Of a stretch of DNA of 32,020 bases, positions 8,192 to 16,329 are shown one piece after another. The stretch spans positions 1 through 32,020 of the forward strand of contig JAJZEN010000038.1 of the NCBI GenBank assembly GCA_021828545.1. Direction: 5' to 3'. Source of the DNA: Actinomycetes bacterium (GTDB lineage: Bacteria > Actinomycetota > Acidimicrobiia > Acidimicrobiales > RAAP-2). The notes under the pieces were generated by a model, which saw nothing but the letters and a program-made list of their open reading frames with translations, was not told the DNA's origin and searched no databases. Position numbers and translations under genes: made by a program. Positions within the stretch are counted from its first letter, which is position 1. Every line of letters begins with the position of its first letter.

Positions 8192-8839
8192 TCAGTAGGT
8201 TGGCGAGGAGGAATCAATCCCCGGAGCGTCGAAGGTTCGCCGCGAAGAATCGTGAAGCGAGGGATCATGGTTCCATAACTTGATCTCGCGCTCGCCGCGC
8301 GGATCCTCAATGATTGAGATCGCCGCCGTCTCGAGAGAGAAGATGCTTCCTTGGACCGCCGAGAGACCCACCGCGCGCGCCGCGAGAACTCGAATTAAGT
8401 GGCCGTGAGAGAACACCACACTCGTTCCGTGCGCTCCCTCCAGCGACGACAAGAAGGAGTCCACCCGTTCGCCTACTTCCTCGGCGGTCTCGCCGTTGGG
8501 ACATCCGTCTCGCCAGATATCCCAGCCGGGGCGACTGTCGCGTATCTCCGCGGTCGTCAAGCCCTCGTAGTCCCCGTAATGGAACTCGCGCAATCTCGAA
8601 TCCTCGACGATCACGGCGCCGCTGCCGCACACGATGACCGCCGTCTGCAATGAACGACGCAGGGGACTCGAAAAGTTCCGGACGGGTTCGTCCACGTGCG
8701 GCACGAGCGCGCGCAGAACCCGAGCGGCCGACGATGCCTGTTCCTCGCCCAAGGCCGTCAGAGGTAGATCGGTCAACCCGGTGTGTCGAGACGCGACGCT
8801 CCACTCCGTGGCACCGTGGCGAATCAAGATGATTCTCAT
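8192..8839 (-). CDS. Histidine phosphatase (phosphoglycerate-mutase-like)
   Basis: 215 residues starting MRIILIRHGATEWS, which carries the phospho-accepting RHG motif at residues 7-9. Other family marks are SPLRRSLQTA, the acidic EFHYGDYEG block (proton donor region) and FSHGHLIRV with the second catalytic histidine. This is the branch of small soluble phosphatases around GpmB/CobC; the substrate (sugar phosphate, nucleotide or other) cannot be fixed. I prefer ATG 8839 over an in-frame start 39 bases upstream because the RHG domain starts right at this methionine and GAGGACGAAG precedes it. There is no obvious operon partner. Confidence 0.85.
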   Translation of the reverse strand: MRIILIRHGATEWSVASRHTGLTDLPLTALGEEQASSAARVLRALVPHVDEPVRNFSSPLRRSLQTAVIVCGSGAVIVEDSRLREFHYGDYEGLTTAEIRDSRPGWDIWRDGCPNGETAEEVGERVDSFLSSLEGAHGTSVVFSHGHLIRVLAARAVGLSAVQGSIFSLETAAISIIEDPRGEREIKLWNHDPSLHDSSRRTFDAPGIDSSSPTY

Positions 8840-9607
8840 AGCTTCGTCCTCGTCCTCTTGCCAGGGGCACGACCCCACGACCTCGTCCAGGTCTCGCGTC
8901 GACCAAGGACTTTTGTCCCGCGATCTGCCCTCAATTGATTGTCCCGAATGCCGCGCTCCACAATGATGTTACGGGTAACGTCCACGCGTGCTGACTGAGC
9001 GCCGTTGTCGGTATGGTGAAGGGCGAACCGCGTTCACAGTCACAACTAGACGTCGAGACTACGTTCGATCCTTCCTCGACGGTCGCGAAGACCCAGTCGC
9101 CGATAAATACTCCCTTGTCGTCACTCGGAGTTCGAATCGCTCCAAGCCGAGTCCGCGCTGCACCAATGAGAACGTGCCCGACGCCTGCGGCGGTGCCGTG
9201 TCGTCACCACCGTCGCTCGACGGGGACCGAACCGACGTGATCAATTCGCCCCCCCGGCAACGAACGGTGAACCCAATCATTCTCCAATACGCCAAGGTCC
9301 TGATGTGTAGCGGCCTGGTGTGAGCGCACGGTCCATCTCGGCGCCGACGATCGCCAAGGAGTGAGGACCACGCGAGGCACGACGCACTCGTCTCTCTCCA
9401 AGATTTCGCACCCGCGCCCGTGTCCATCGCGTGGACATGGCACCTCGACGTCGAATCACTTCAGGAATCCCTGACACCCGGGTCCGTCGGATGACTCGTG
9501 ACTCCACCCATACATTGTCTCACGACGCGATCGGGCGCACGCGCACGCGTCGAGCGACTCTCGCTGCTCGACCCCACGACCCACCGCGGAATCCCAGCCC
9601 TTCAGGC
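8840..9607. other. Gene-poor stretch, no supported gene; one start-less open frame
   Basis: No reading frame here looks like a complete gene. On the minus strand 8931-9203 is open for 90 codons and reads like protein in its first half (for example DDKGVFIGDWVFATVEEGSN) but contains no ATG, GTG or TTG codon, so it may be a decayed gene. Several other frames are open by composition only. No tRNA, repeat or terminator was recognised. Confidence 0.4.
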
Positions 9608-9955
9608 CTAGTGTCCCTCGATCCGATTCTTCACTCCCTCGGGGTCCGCGCAACCGACGATCCACTCATCGTTCGCCGCTCCGTCGAGGACCAGTCGCAC
9701 GCCCCGTGGCGTATCGCGATGAACGACCGCGAAAATACTCTTGCCCGCGCGGTGAATCGTGGCCACCTCCGAGACGCCCGGAAGGCGCTCACCCACTTTG
9801 AAACCGCGATCCACGGGTTCGTGGGCGTCCTCTAACACCTCGATGGAACGGATTGCGGACAAGGGCACCCGCAAGTCGCCGTGCACCGATTCAAGCCTCT
9901 CGAGCCGCGACATGCGCAGGACCACGTCGTCGCCATCGATCGTCAACTCCGCCAC
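9608..9955 (-). CDS. Small conserved actinobacterial protein of unknown function
   Basis: 115 residues starting MAELTIDGDDVVLRM. It alternates short predicted strands: GDLRVPLSAIRSIEVLED in the first half, then RLPGVSEVATIHRAGKSIFAVVHR and RGVRLVLDGA, finishing with ADPEGVKNRI. From memory this matches a family of about 110-residue beta-rich proteins common in actinobacteria (GDVRVPLSAVRSV... and ...DPEAVVARI), possibly with a PH-like fold; no function is established. The GTG 9955 start is chosen because GGGGAGG lies 6 bases before it. Upstream, a -10-like TACTGT and a four-codon leader frame are present. Confidence 0.7.
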   Translation of the reverse strand: MAELTIDGDDVVLRMSRLERLESVHGDLRVPLSAIRSIEVLEDAHEPVDRGFKVGERLPGVSEVATIHRAGKSIFAVVHRDTPRGVRLVLDGAANDEWIVGCADPEGVKNRIEGH

Positions 9956-9978
9956 CGTGCACCTCCCCGACGCCAACG

Positions 9979-9993
9979 TCAAGCACTCACCAT
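9979..9993 (-). CDS. Possible four-codon upstream open frame in the leader (MVSA, stop)
   Basis: ATG GTG AGT GCT TGA on the minus strand begins 7 bases after TACTGT (10001-10006), so it could be translated as a leaderless peptide. It ends 24 bases before the GTG of the next gene. This may be chance; it is listed because its position matches the leaderless starts of other genes here. Confidence 0.2.
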   Translation of the reverse strand: MVSA

Positions 9994-10000
9994 TGTTCCC

Positions 10001-10006
10001 ACAGTA
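10001..10006 (-). promoter_or_regulatory. Predicted -10 box (TACTGT)
   Basis: TACTGT on the minus strand, 46 bases before the GTG 9955 gene. It would give a leader of about 40 bases carrying GGGGAGG as the ribosome-binding site. Confidence 0.3.
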
Positions 10007-10335
10007 GTGATGCGTCGTCGCGACAACAAGACCGATCCCCGAAACGACGCGTCACGACACTGGGCGGAATTCTGACGTCGACGTCGACGTCGACTCAATC
10101 GAGCGGGCGAACGACGTCGGCGTCGCCCCGCGGGGGACCGGATTACCCACATCGGCCATCGTGCGTCGACGGTTGCGGACGCGGCGAAGCTGCCCGTGGC
10201 CACGGATAGCGGTCCTCGATGCCCAGGACGATCTCCCTGCACCGAGAGGGTTCAGCGCGTCAGCCGCGCCGCTCTCACTCACATCCATTCTCGCGGGTGG
10301 GAACTCGCTCCTTCGTGCGGCGCGCTCCTCGAGGA
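10007..10335. other. Intergenic stretch without a supported gene
   Basis: Between the divergent small conserved protein and the GNAT gene. It contains the hexamer repeat at 10074-10094 and arginine-coding open frames on both strands that look compositional. The GNAT frame remains open upstream to 10196 but that extension has no domain content. Confidence 0.5.
10074..10094. repeat. Short tandem hexamer repeat (GACGTC)3-GAC
   Basis: Three copies of the palindromic hexamer GACGTC plus half a copy. In this genome GACG and CGTC are very common words, so it may be a simple-sequence expansion in non-coding DNA. Confidence 0.6.
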
Positions 10336-10341
10336 TATATT
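10336..10341 (+). promoter_or_regulatory. Predicted -10 box (TATATT)
   Basis: TATATT is followed by 7 bases and ATG 10349, so the GNAT mRNA would be leaderless. The only purine-rich stretch (GAGGA, 10331-10335) is too far from the ATG for a normal ribosome-binding site. Confidence 0.4.
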
Positions 10342-10348
10342 CCATTCT

Positions 10349-10876
10349 ATGGCTAACGATGGCTCCATCGAAACCCCGCGGCTTCGTCTCGTACTCCTCC
10401 AATCCACCTCACTGGCATTGTTGCGCGCGCGCGACGCACAGGCCGCCTCGAGAGTCGAGGGATTCTCCTTCTCCGACGACTTCCTCGACACGGTGAACGA
10501 CCTCTTTCTCGCGCGGAACCTCGAGGGGCGCCAAAAATGGCCGTCGGATCCGGGATGGTTCGTTCGCGCCATCGTTCGCAAGTCCGACGGTGAGGTGCTG
10601 GGGCATTGTGGATTTCACGGCGCCCCCCAGGACGTGGGTCGCGCGGAGATCGGTTACACCATTTTCGCGCCGTATCGCCGGCGGGGGTACGCTGCGGAAT
10701 CGGCGCAGGGCCTCGTGGAGTGGGCGCGCGGGCAAGGTACCAGTGTCGTGTTCGCCACCGTCGCACCGAACAACATCGGTTCACTCGGCGTCGTGCACAG
10801 GCTTGGTTTCCATCAAACCCTCCCGCAGGGACCACGTGCGAACCACGAGGAGTTCGTGTTCGAGCTGGCACTGTGA
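10349..10876 (+). CDS. GNAT-family N-acetyltransferase (RimJ/RimL type)
   Basis: 175 residues from ATG 10349. The opening IETPRLRLVLL is the usual start of RimJ/RimL-like acetyltransferases. The acetyl-CoA-binding segment is AEIGYTIFAPYRRRGYAAESAQGLVEWA (parts: AEIGYTIFAPYRRRGYA, AESAQGLVEWA), with the R-R-x-G-Y-A pyrophosphate loop, followed by NNIGSLGVVHRLGFHQT, the typical last strand-helix of the fold. It transfers acetyl from acetyl-CoA to an amine, perhaps a protein N-terminus or a small molecule; the acceptor is unknown. The frame is open for 51 codons further upstream, but that part is arginine- and serine-rich noise, so I start at the ATG. No operon partner. Confidence 0.83.
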   Translation: MANDGSIETPRLRLVLLQSTSLALLRARDAQAASRVEGFSFSDDFLDTVNDLFLARNLEGRQKWPSDPGWFVRAIVRKSDGEVLGHCGFHGAPQDVGRAEIGYTIFAPYRRRGYAAESAQGLVEWARGQGTSVVFATVAPNNIGSLGVVHRLGFHQTLPQGPRANHEEFVFELAL

Positions 10877-11203
10877 TCGGGCCATTGGGACGCGGTTTCG
10901 CTCGTTAGGCGCGTGCGCGTCGACCGACGTGGGGCACACCGTCGAAACGTTGCTCGCCCCGCCCGTTCGCGCCGCCCGGCGAGGACCACGCGTCCGTGGC
11001 GACGACGGAGGTTTGCCCGCGAGTGGCGCGGGACCTATGGTCGTGGGGTACGTTCGAGCTGGAGAGTGACGAGTTGACAACCTATCCGGGAGGTCGGCGA
11101 CGACCAGGTCGCCTCATTACCACGGCGCTGCGATTCGCCGGCGACTCGAGGCCGCTGAACGCGTCGAGGGTCTCGCCCGCGACCCCGCGGACGTCGTAGT
11201 GCT
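10877..11203. other. Upstream region of the glucuronate operon, no gene
   Basis: No coding frame is convincing. TTGACA occurs at 11074-11079 but without a matching -10 at normal spacing. A short inverted repeat GGTCG-GCGA-CGACC lies at 11092-11105 and a second, CCACG-CGTC-CGTGG, at 10986-10999. Either could be an operator or the end of the GNAT transcript; neither is strong. Confidence 0.4.
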
Positions 11204-12613
11204 GTGAACGACCGCTCCGACCCTGCGCCGCACCCCGACCGACTGCTCCCCGCGGACCCCGCCACCCGCGAAATCGCTCGAGAGTTACTGGCGTGCGTCG
11301 AAGACCTCCCCATCGTTTCACCCCACGGTCACGTCAGCGCGACGTTGATCTCCACCAACCGACCCTGGGATACCCCCTCGGAGCTCCTGGTGTCACCGGA
11401 TCACTACGTCACGCGACTGCTGCACGCGAACGGTTCGTCCCTCGAATCCCTGGGAATGGGAGACAGCTCGCGCGACCCGCGCGAAATTTGGCGCCAGTTC
11501 TGCGATGCGTGGCCCGTCTTTGACGGGACCGCTTCGGGGATGTGGCTCACCGCCGAGTTGCACGAACTCTTCGGCATCGCTGAGACCCCCGGTCCTGGCA
11601 ATGCGACACGTCTCTACGATCGAATCGCGACGCGACTCGCGGAGGAGAGTTTCTTGCCCCAGGCCCTTCTGGCCTCGTTCAACATCGAAGTCCTGGCGAC
11701 CACCGACGACCCCCTCGATGATCTACGAGCGCACCACGATTTACGTAATGACGCGACCATTATGACTCGCATCGTGCCCACCTTTCGCCCGGACGCGTAC
11801 ATCGACGCGCACACCGCGCACTTCGCGACCCGGGTCGAGCGGCTCATCGACGAGGCGGGAGAGGGTCGAGGTGGCTACGACGGCTACCTCACCGCACTGG
11901 CCAATCGTCGCCTCGCCTTCATCGACGCGGGAGCCGTCGCGGCCGATCACGGCGTGCGGACCGCATTAAGCCTGCGGCTCGATGCGTCCGAGGCCGCTCA
12001 CATATTCGAGCGACTTCGCCACGGTGACGGGTCCCCGGAGGACCGCGACGCGTTCGAAGCACACATGCTCTACGAGATGGCACGCATGAGCGTGGACGAC
12101 GGCCTGGTAATGACCGTACATCCCGGCTCACTGCGCAATCACCATTCGGGGACGTATGAGCGTTTCGGACCCGATACGGGACACGATATCCCTATCGCGG
12201 TCGACTTCACCGCGTCGCTGCGTCCGCTGCTCCGCGATTTCGGAACTGCGCCCGGGTTCCACCTCGTACTTTTCACCCTCGACGAAAGCACCTTCTCGCG
12301 AGAACTTGCTCCGCTCGCCGGTTTCTATCCGAGCGTCTTCCTGGGATCGCCCTGGTGGTTCTTGGACGCCCCCGATGCCCTCATGCGTTTCCGTAGTGCG
12401 GTCACTGAGACGGCCGGTTTCTCTCGCTACGGAGGTTTCGTCGACGACACTCGCGCCTTCTGCTCGATCCCCGCTCGCCACAACGTCGCGCGCCGCGTCG
12501 AAGCCGCGTACCTGGCCCGACTCGTGGCCGAGCATCGCGTCCCCCTGGCGCGGGCGAAGAGGATCATCGTCGAGGTCATCGACTCGGCACCGCGACGAGC
12601 CTTCAAACTATGA
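11204..12613 (+). CDS. uxaC: Glucuronate isomerase
   Basis: 469 residues, the normal length of UxaC, a TIM-barrel metal-dependent enzyme of the amidohydrolase superfamily that converts D-glucuronate to D-fructuronate (and galacturonate to tagaturonate). Diagnostic segments are LPIVSPHGHVSA near residue 40 with the metal-binding His-x-His, VHPGSLRNHH near residue 310, and PWWFLDAPDAL with GGFVDDTRAFCSIPARH toward the end. It starts at GTG 11204; no strong ribosome-binding site is seen. Its TGA overlaps the ATG of uxuB (ATGA at 12610-12613), so the two are translationally coupled. It is the first gene of the uxaC-uxuB-manD operon. Confidence 0.92.
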   Translation: MNDRSDPAPHPDRLLPADPATREIARELLACVEDLPIVSPHGHVSATLISTNRPWDTPSELLVSPDHYVTRLLHANGSSLESLGMGDSSRDPREIWRQFCDAWPVFDGTASGMWLTAELHELFGIAETPGPGNATRLYDRIATRLAEESFLPQALLASFNIEVLATTDDPLDDLRAHHDLRNDATIMTRIVPTFRPDAYIDAHTAHFATRVERLIDEAGEGRGGYDGYLTALANRRLAFIDAGAVAADHGVRTALSLRLDASEAAHIFERLRHGDGSPEDRDAFEAHMLYEMARMSVDDGLVMTVHPGSLRNHHSGTYERFGPDTGHDIPIAVDFTASLRPLLRDFGTAPGFHLVLFTLDESTFSRELAPLAGFYPSVFLGSPWWFLDAPDALMRFRSAVTETAGFSRYGGFVDDTRAFCSIPARHNVARRVEAAYLARLVAEHRVPLARAKRIIVEVIDSAPRRAFKL

Positions 12614-14046
12614 CCGCGTCGATCCCTCGAACCTTGACGCGTGGGTTCGACGCCTCGCCACGACCAGCCCCGCCGGCGCGCATCGCACATTTCGGATTGG
12701 GCTCATTTCATCGAGCGCACCAGGCCTGGTTCACCGCCCATTCCTCCGACGCCGCGCAGTGGGGCATCTGCGCGTTCACCGGACGTAGCAGGGGTATCGC
12801 CGCGACACTGCAGCACCAAGACGGCCTCTACACGCTGGTGGAACGTTCGGCGTCCGGGGACCGCTTCGAACTAATGACGAACTTGGTCGAGATCCACGAC
12901 GGCGCGGACGCTCGCGCGGTCATCGACGTCCTATCACGACCCGACATCGTCATCATCACTACCACCGTGACCGAAGCGGGGTACCGGATGGATCTCGAAG
13001 GCGGGCTCCTCGACGGCGATGAGGAGCTTGATCGAGATATCTCTGCCCTGCGAGCCGCGACCCTCGCAGAACACCTGGGTGCCCCCGCCATCGCCACGGT
13101 GCCGGGACGTCTCCTCTTGGGTCTCGAAGCACGACGACGCTCGCTGGGAGGCCCCCTGTCCATCGTGCCGTGCGATAACTTGCCCCGCAACGGATGGGTT
13201 CTCGAACGAGGTCTGCACCAACTCGCGCAACTCGTCTCGCCGTCGCTCGACGCCTGGATCGACCAGAACGTGTTCTTCGCGTCCTCCAGCGTCGACCGCA
13301 TCACGCCGCGCACCACTTCGGACGACCTCGACACGGTGACCCGCGCGACCGGTTGGATCGACGCCGCCCCGGTCGTCACCGAACCCTTCGCCAGCTGGGT
13401 CATCGCGGGAGAGTTTCCCGAGGGTCGGCCACAGTGGGAGAGCGCGGGAGCGCTGTTCGTCGAGGACGTGGGTCCCTACGAGAGGCGCAAACTCTGGCTC
13501 CTCAATGGCGCGCACAGTCTTCTCGCCGTCCTCGGCCTCGCCGCGGGCCACCGCACCGTGGCCGAGGCGATCAGCGACTCGCGGTGTCGTGAGTGGGTCC
13601 TCGCCTTCTGGAGTAGCGCCCGACATCACCTAAGCGTCGAACTCGAGCTCGACGCGTACTGCCACCAACTCTTGGAACGTTTTGCGAACGCCCGCATCAG
13701 TTACGAACTCGAGCAGATCGCCACCGACGGCGTCATGAAATTACGGACGCGCGTCGCGCCAGTCATTGTCGCCGAACTTCGCGCGGGACGCGATTGCCCC
13801 GCGGGCGCCGTGGTCTTGTCGACGTGGGTGCGACACGTGCGCGTCGGTGGCGTGTTGTCCGACGCTGAGGCGCCCGCCGTAATCTCGATCCTCACGACGT
13901 CGGCGACGCCCGTGGCGGATCTCGTCGAACTCGTCGATCCCCACTTGCGCGAGTACCCGGACTTCGTCCAGCGGGTCGCACAACTCGTCGACGAACTCGG
14001 CACCACCGCGATAAGCGCAACTCTCCCACGATTACCCCGACCTTAG
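12610..14046 (+). CDS. uxuB: Fructuronate reductase / D-mannonate oxidoreductase
   Basis: 478 residues of the polyol-specific long-chain dehydrogenase family. The N-terminal nucleotide-binding part opens with IAHFGLGSFHRAHQAWF; the catalytic signature K-x4-N-x2-H reads KLWLLNGAH, giving Lys294, Asn299 and His302. The block CDNLPRNGWVLERGL is also typical. The expected reaction is NADH-dependent reduction of D-fructuronate to D-mannonate. Mannitol or tagaturonate dehydrogenases share this fold, but the position between uxaC and manD decides for fructuronate. Its start overlaps the uxaC stop by ATGA, and manD follows after 12 bases. Confidence 0.88.
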   Translation: MTASIPRTLTRGFDASPRPAPPARIAHFGLGSFHRAHQAWFTAHSSDAAQWGICAFTGRSRGIAATLQHQDGLYTLVERSASGDRFELMTNLVEIHDGADARAVIDVLSRPDIVIITTTVTEAGYRMDLEGGLLDGDEELDRDISALRAATLAEHLGAPAIATVPGRLLLGLEARRRSLGGPLSIVPCDNLPRNGWVLERGLHQLAQLVSPSLDAWIDQNVFFASSSVDRITPRTTSDDLDTVTRATGWIDAAPVVTEPFASWVIAGEFPEGRPQWESAGALFVEDVGPYERRKLWLLNGAHSLLAVLGLAAGHRTVAEAISDSRCREWVLAFWSSARHHLSVELELDAYCHQLLERFANARISYELEQIATDGVMKLRTRVAPVIVAELRAGRDCPAGAVVLSTWVRHVRVGGVLSDAEAPAVISILTTSATPVADLVELVDPHLREYPDFVQRVAQLVDELGTTAISATLPRLPRP

Positions 14047-14058
14047 GAGCAAACTGAA

Positions 14059-15297
14059 ATGAGCATTCTCGCCGCCGACGTCATCGTCACGAGTCCCGAC
14101 CGGAATTTTGTCACACTCAAGCTCACCACCACCGACGGCGTGATTGGCCTCGGCGACGCGACACTCAACGGTCGCGAATTGGCCGTGGTGAGTTACCTTC
14201 GCGACCACGTGGTCCAACTTCTCATCGGTCGCGATGAGCGCAACATCGAAGACACGTGGCAATTCCTCTATCGCAGCGCCTACTGGCGACGTGGGCCGGT
14301 CACGATGGCCGCCATCGCCGCCGTGGACGTGGCCCTGTGGGACATCAAGGCCAAGTCCGCCGGCATGCCCCTCTACCAACTCCTAGGAGGAGCGTCACGA
14401 GAAGGCCTCCTGGCGTACGGTCACGCGTCGGGGCGCACGAACGCGGAGCTCTTCGAGAGCATCCTCGAGCACCGGGCCCAGGGCTTTCGCGCTATCCGCG
14501 TCCAGAGCGGTGTTCCGGGGCTCAAGGCCATCTACGGCATCGCTTCGAACGCGACCTCGGCGGGCAATGCGGGCGTTCGCTACGACCACGAACCCGCCCA
14601 GCGCGGAGCCCAGCCGGTCCAAGAGGACTGGGACACCCGAAGTTACCTGCGCCACCTCCCCACGGTGTTCGAGGCGGTGCGAAATGAATTCGGCCCCGAG
14701 CTTCCCCTGTTGCACGACGGACACCACCGCATGACTCCCATCCAAGCGGCCACGCTGGGCAAGTCGCTCGAGCCCTACGACCTCTTCTGGCTCGAAGATT
14801 GCACCCCCGCGGAGAATCAGGAGGCGTTGCGCCTGGTACGACGGCACACGACGACCCCGTTAGCGATTGGCGAGATATTCAACACGGTCTGGGATTACCA
14901 ACTCCTCCTCCGCGAACAACTCATTGACTACGTCCGAAGTTCCGTCACGCACGCGGGTGGCATCACGCAGTTGAAGAAGCTCCTCGAATCCGCCGCGCAG
15001 TACCAGATCAAGTCGGGGATGCACGGCCCGACGGACATCTCCCCGGTGGGGATGGCCGCCGCGATGCACCTAGGTCTGGCCATCCACAACTTCGGCATTC
15101 AGGAATATATGGTGCACGGCGCGAGGACCAATGAGGTCTTTGAACAAACGTTCACGTGGCGTGACGGCATGTTGCACCCGGGTGACGCACCGGGCCTCGG
15201 CGTCGACCTCAACGTCGACGAGGCCGGAAAATATCCTTACGCGCAGGCGTATCTTCCCTACAATCGTCTCGCGGACGGGACGATGCACGATTGGTGA
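14059..15297 (+). CDS. manD: D-mannonate dehydratase, ManD type (enolase superfamily)
   Basis: 412 residues. An N-terminal capping domain (1 to about 110) ends in [23 protein letters not shown], the enolase-superfamily hinge ([12 protein letters not shown] plus [10 protein letters not shown]). The barrel carries [11 protein letters not shown] with Asp220 and His222, WLEDCTP, IGEIFNT and [11 protein letters not shown], the metal ligands and catalytic histidines of the ManD branch. It ends in [14 protein letters not shown], close to the ManD C-terminal pattern. It dehydrates D-mannonate to 2-keto-3-deoxy-D-gluconate, the job done in E. coli by the unrelated UxuA. AGGAG lies upstream of the ATG at normal distance. 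It is the last gene of the operon; two hairpins follow. Confidence 0.88.
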   Translation: MSILAADVIVTSPDRNFVTLKLTTTDGVIGLGDATLNGRELAVVSYLRDHVVQLLIGRDERNIEDTWQFLYRSAYWRRGPVTMAAIAAVDVALWDIKAKSAGMPLYQLLGGASREGLLAYGHASGRTNAELFESILEHRAQGFRAIRVQSGVPGLKAIYGIASNATSAGNAGVRYDHEPAQRGAQPVQEDWDTRSYLRHLPTVFEAVRNEFGPELPLLHDGHHRMTPIQAATLGKSLEPYDLFWLEDCTPAENQEALRLVRRHTTTPLAIGEIFNTVWDYQLLLREQLIDYVRSSVTHAGGITQLKKLLESAAQYQIKSGMHGPTDISPVGMAAAMHLGLAIHNFGIQEYMVHGARTNEVFEQTFTWRDGMLHPGDAPGLGVDLNVDEAGKYPYAQAYLPYNRLADGTMHDW

Positions 15298-15310
15298 GTC
15301 CCTCGTAGGC

Positions 15311-15363
15311 CGCCCCGTCGGGGCGACGTCCCCGCGCAAGCGCGAGTGATCAGCTGCGCGGGG
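15311..15363 (+). terminator. GC-rich hairpins after manD
   Basis: Two stems in a row: CGCCCC-GTC-GGGGCG (15311-15325) and CCCCGCGCA (15330-15338) pairing with TGCGCGGGG (15355-15363), nine perfect pairs with a 16-base loop. No T-run follows, as is common for actinobacterial terminators. They probably end the uxaC-uxuB-manD transcript and insulate the next gene. Confidence 0.5.
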
Positions 15364-15370
15364 GCGCGCG

Positions 15371-15376
15371 TAAACT
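15371..15376 (+). promoter_or_regulatory. Predicted -10 box (TAAACT) for the aldo/keto reductase
   Basis: TAAACT lies 38 bases before the ATG 15415, leaving room for a leader with GACGAGG as ribosome-binding site. No convincing -35. Confidence 0.35.
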
Positions 15377-15414
15377 GACTCAATCCCTGCCACAAAAGAG
15401 CGACGAGGCCGTCC

Positions 15415-16257
15415 ATGTCCAACCCCACAACTTTCACGTACGCCCATCAGACGGTCAATCGCCTCGGCTACGGCGCCATGCGCATCACTGGACCGGGTGT
15501 CTGGGGCTACCCCCAGGACCGCGACGAATGCCTCGGCGTACTACGACGCGCCGTCGAATTGGGCGTCGACTTCATCGATACCGCCGACTCGTATGGACCC
15601 AGTGTCTCGGAAGAACTCATCGCGCAGGCCCTGCACCCCTACGGCAACGTAAAGATCGCCACCAAGGCTGGCCTCCTACGTACCGGCCCCGACGCCTGGG
15701 TGCCGTGTGGTCGCCCCGACTACCTGCGCCAAGAGTGTGAGCTGTCGCTTCGCCGACTGGGCCAAGAATCCCTGGACCTATTCCAGCTGCATCGCATCGA
15801 TCCGACGGTTCCGAGCGAGGAACAGTTTGGCCTCCTGCGGGCGCTGCTCGACGAAGGCAAGGTACGGGCGGTGGGTCTCTCTCAAGTCTCCGTCGACGAG
15901 ATCAAGGTGGCCCAAGACATCGTGGCGATCTCGACCGTGCAGAACCTCTACAACGTGACCAACCGCGAGAGCGAGGACGTCCTCGACTTTTGCGACCAAC
16001 AAGGAATTGGTTTCATTCCGTGGTTCCCCATCGCGGCCGGTGACCTGGCCCGAAGTGGCGGACCGTTGCACGCTCTGGCGACCTCCCAGGGCGTGACGGT
16101 CGCGCAACTGTCACTGGCGTGGTTGTTGCGCCGGTCGCCCGTCATCATGCCCATTCCCGGGACGTCCAAGGTGGCCCATCTCGAGGAGAACCTTCAGGCC
16201 TCGAACGTCACCCTGGACGACGCCACATTCGAGGCCGTCACGGCCGTCACCGCGTAG
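15415..16257 (+). CDS. Aldo/keto reductase
   Basis: 280 residues, one TIM barrel. The catalytic tetrad is visible: Asp55 and Tyr60 in FIDTADSYG, Lys84 in IATKAG and His126 in LFQLHRID. The NADPH-binding end is present as [16 protein letters not shown]. The protein belongs to the oxidoreductases that reduce aldehydes or sugars with NADPH; it resembles the YdbC/Tas-like group with the pattern [16 protein letters not shown]. The substrate is unknown. It has its own promoter-like TAAACT and GACGAGG before the ATG, and hairpins separate it from the glucuronate operon, so co-regulation with that operon is possible but not shown. It is convergent with the thymidylate-synthase-like gene. Confidence 0.88.
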   Translation: MSNPTTFTYAHQTVNRLGYGAMRITGPGVWGYPQDRDECLGVLRRAVELGVDFIDTADSYGPSVSEELIAQALHPYGNVKIATKAGLLRTGPDAWVPCGRPDYLRQECELSLRRLGQESLDLFQLHRIDPTVPSEEQFGLLRALLDEGKVRAVGLSQVSVDEIKVAQDIVAISTVQNLYNVTNRESEDVLDFCDQQGIGFIPWFPIAAGDLARSGGPLHALATSQGVTVAQLSLAWLLRRSPVIMPIPGTSKVAHLEENLQASNVTLDDATFEAVTAVTA

Positions 16258-16263
16258 GCGAAT

Positions 16264-16308
16264 CTCGTCGATCACCTCGCCGAGGGGTCCTCGACGAGTG
16301 ACGAGGTG
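16264..16308. terminator. Candidate bidirectional terminator between convergent genes
   Basis: Two interleaved inverted repeats: CTCGTCGA (16264-16271) with TCGACGAG (16291-16298), and CACCTCG (16273-16279) with CGAGGTG (16302-16308). Both are perfect and mutually exclusive. The place, between two converging stops, supports a terminator role. Confidence 0.4.
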
Positions 16309-16329
16309 CTCCTCGCTACGCCGCGTCGG

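Noticed and set aside
12934-13629. 231-codon minus frame opposite uxuB
   Set aside because: uxuB has its full catalytic signature in the sense frame; this is its antisense shadow.
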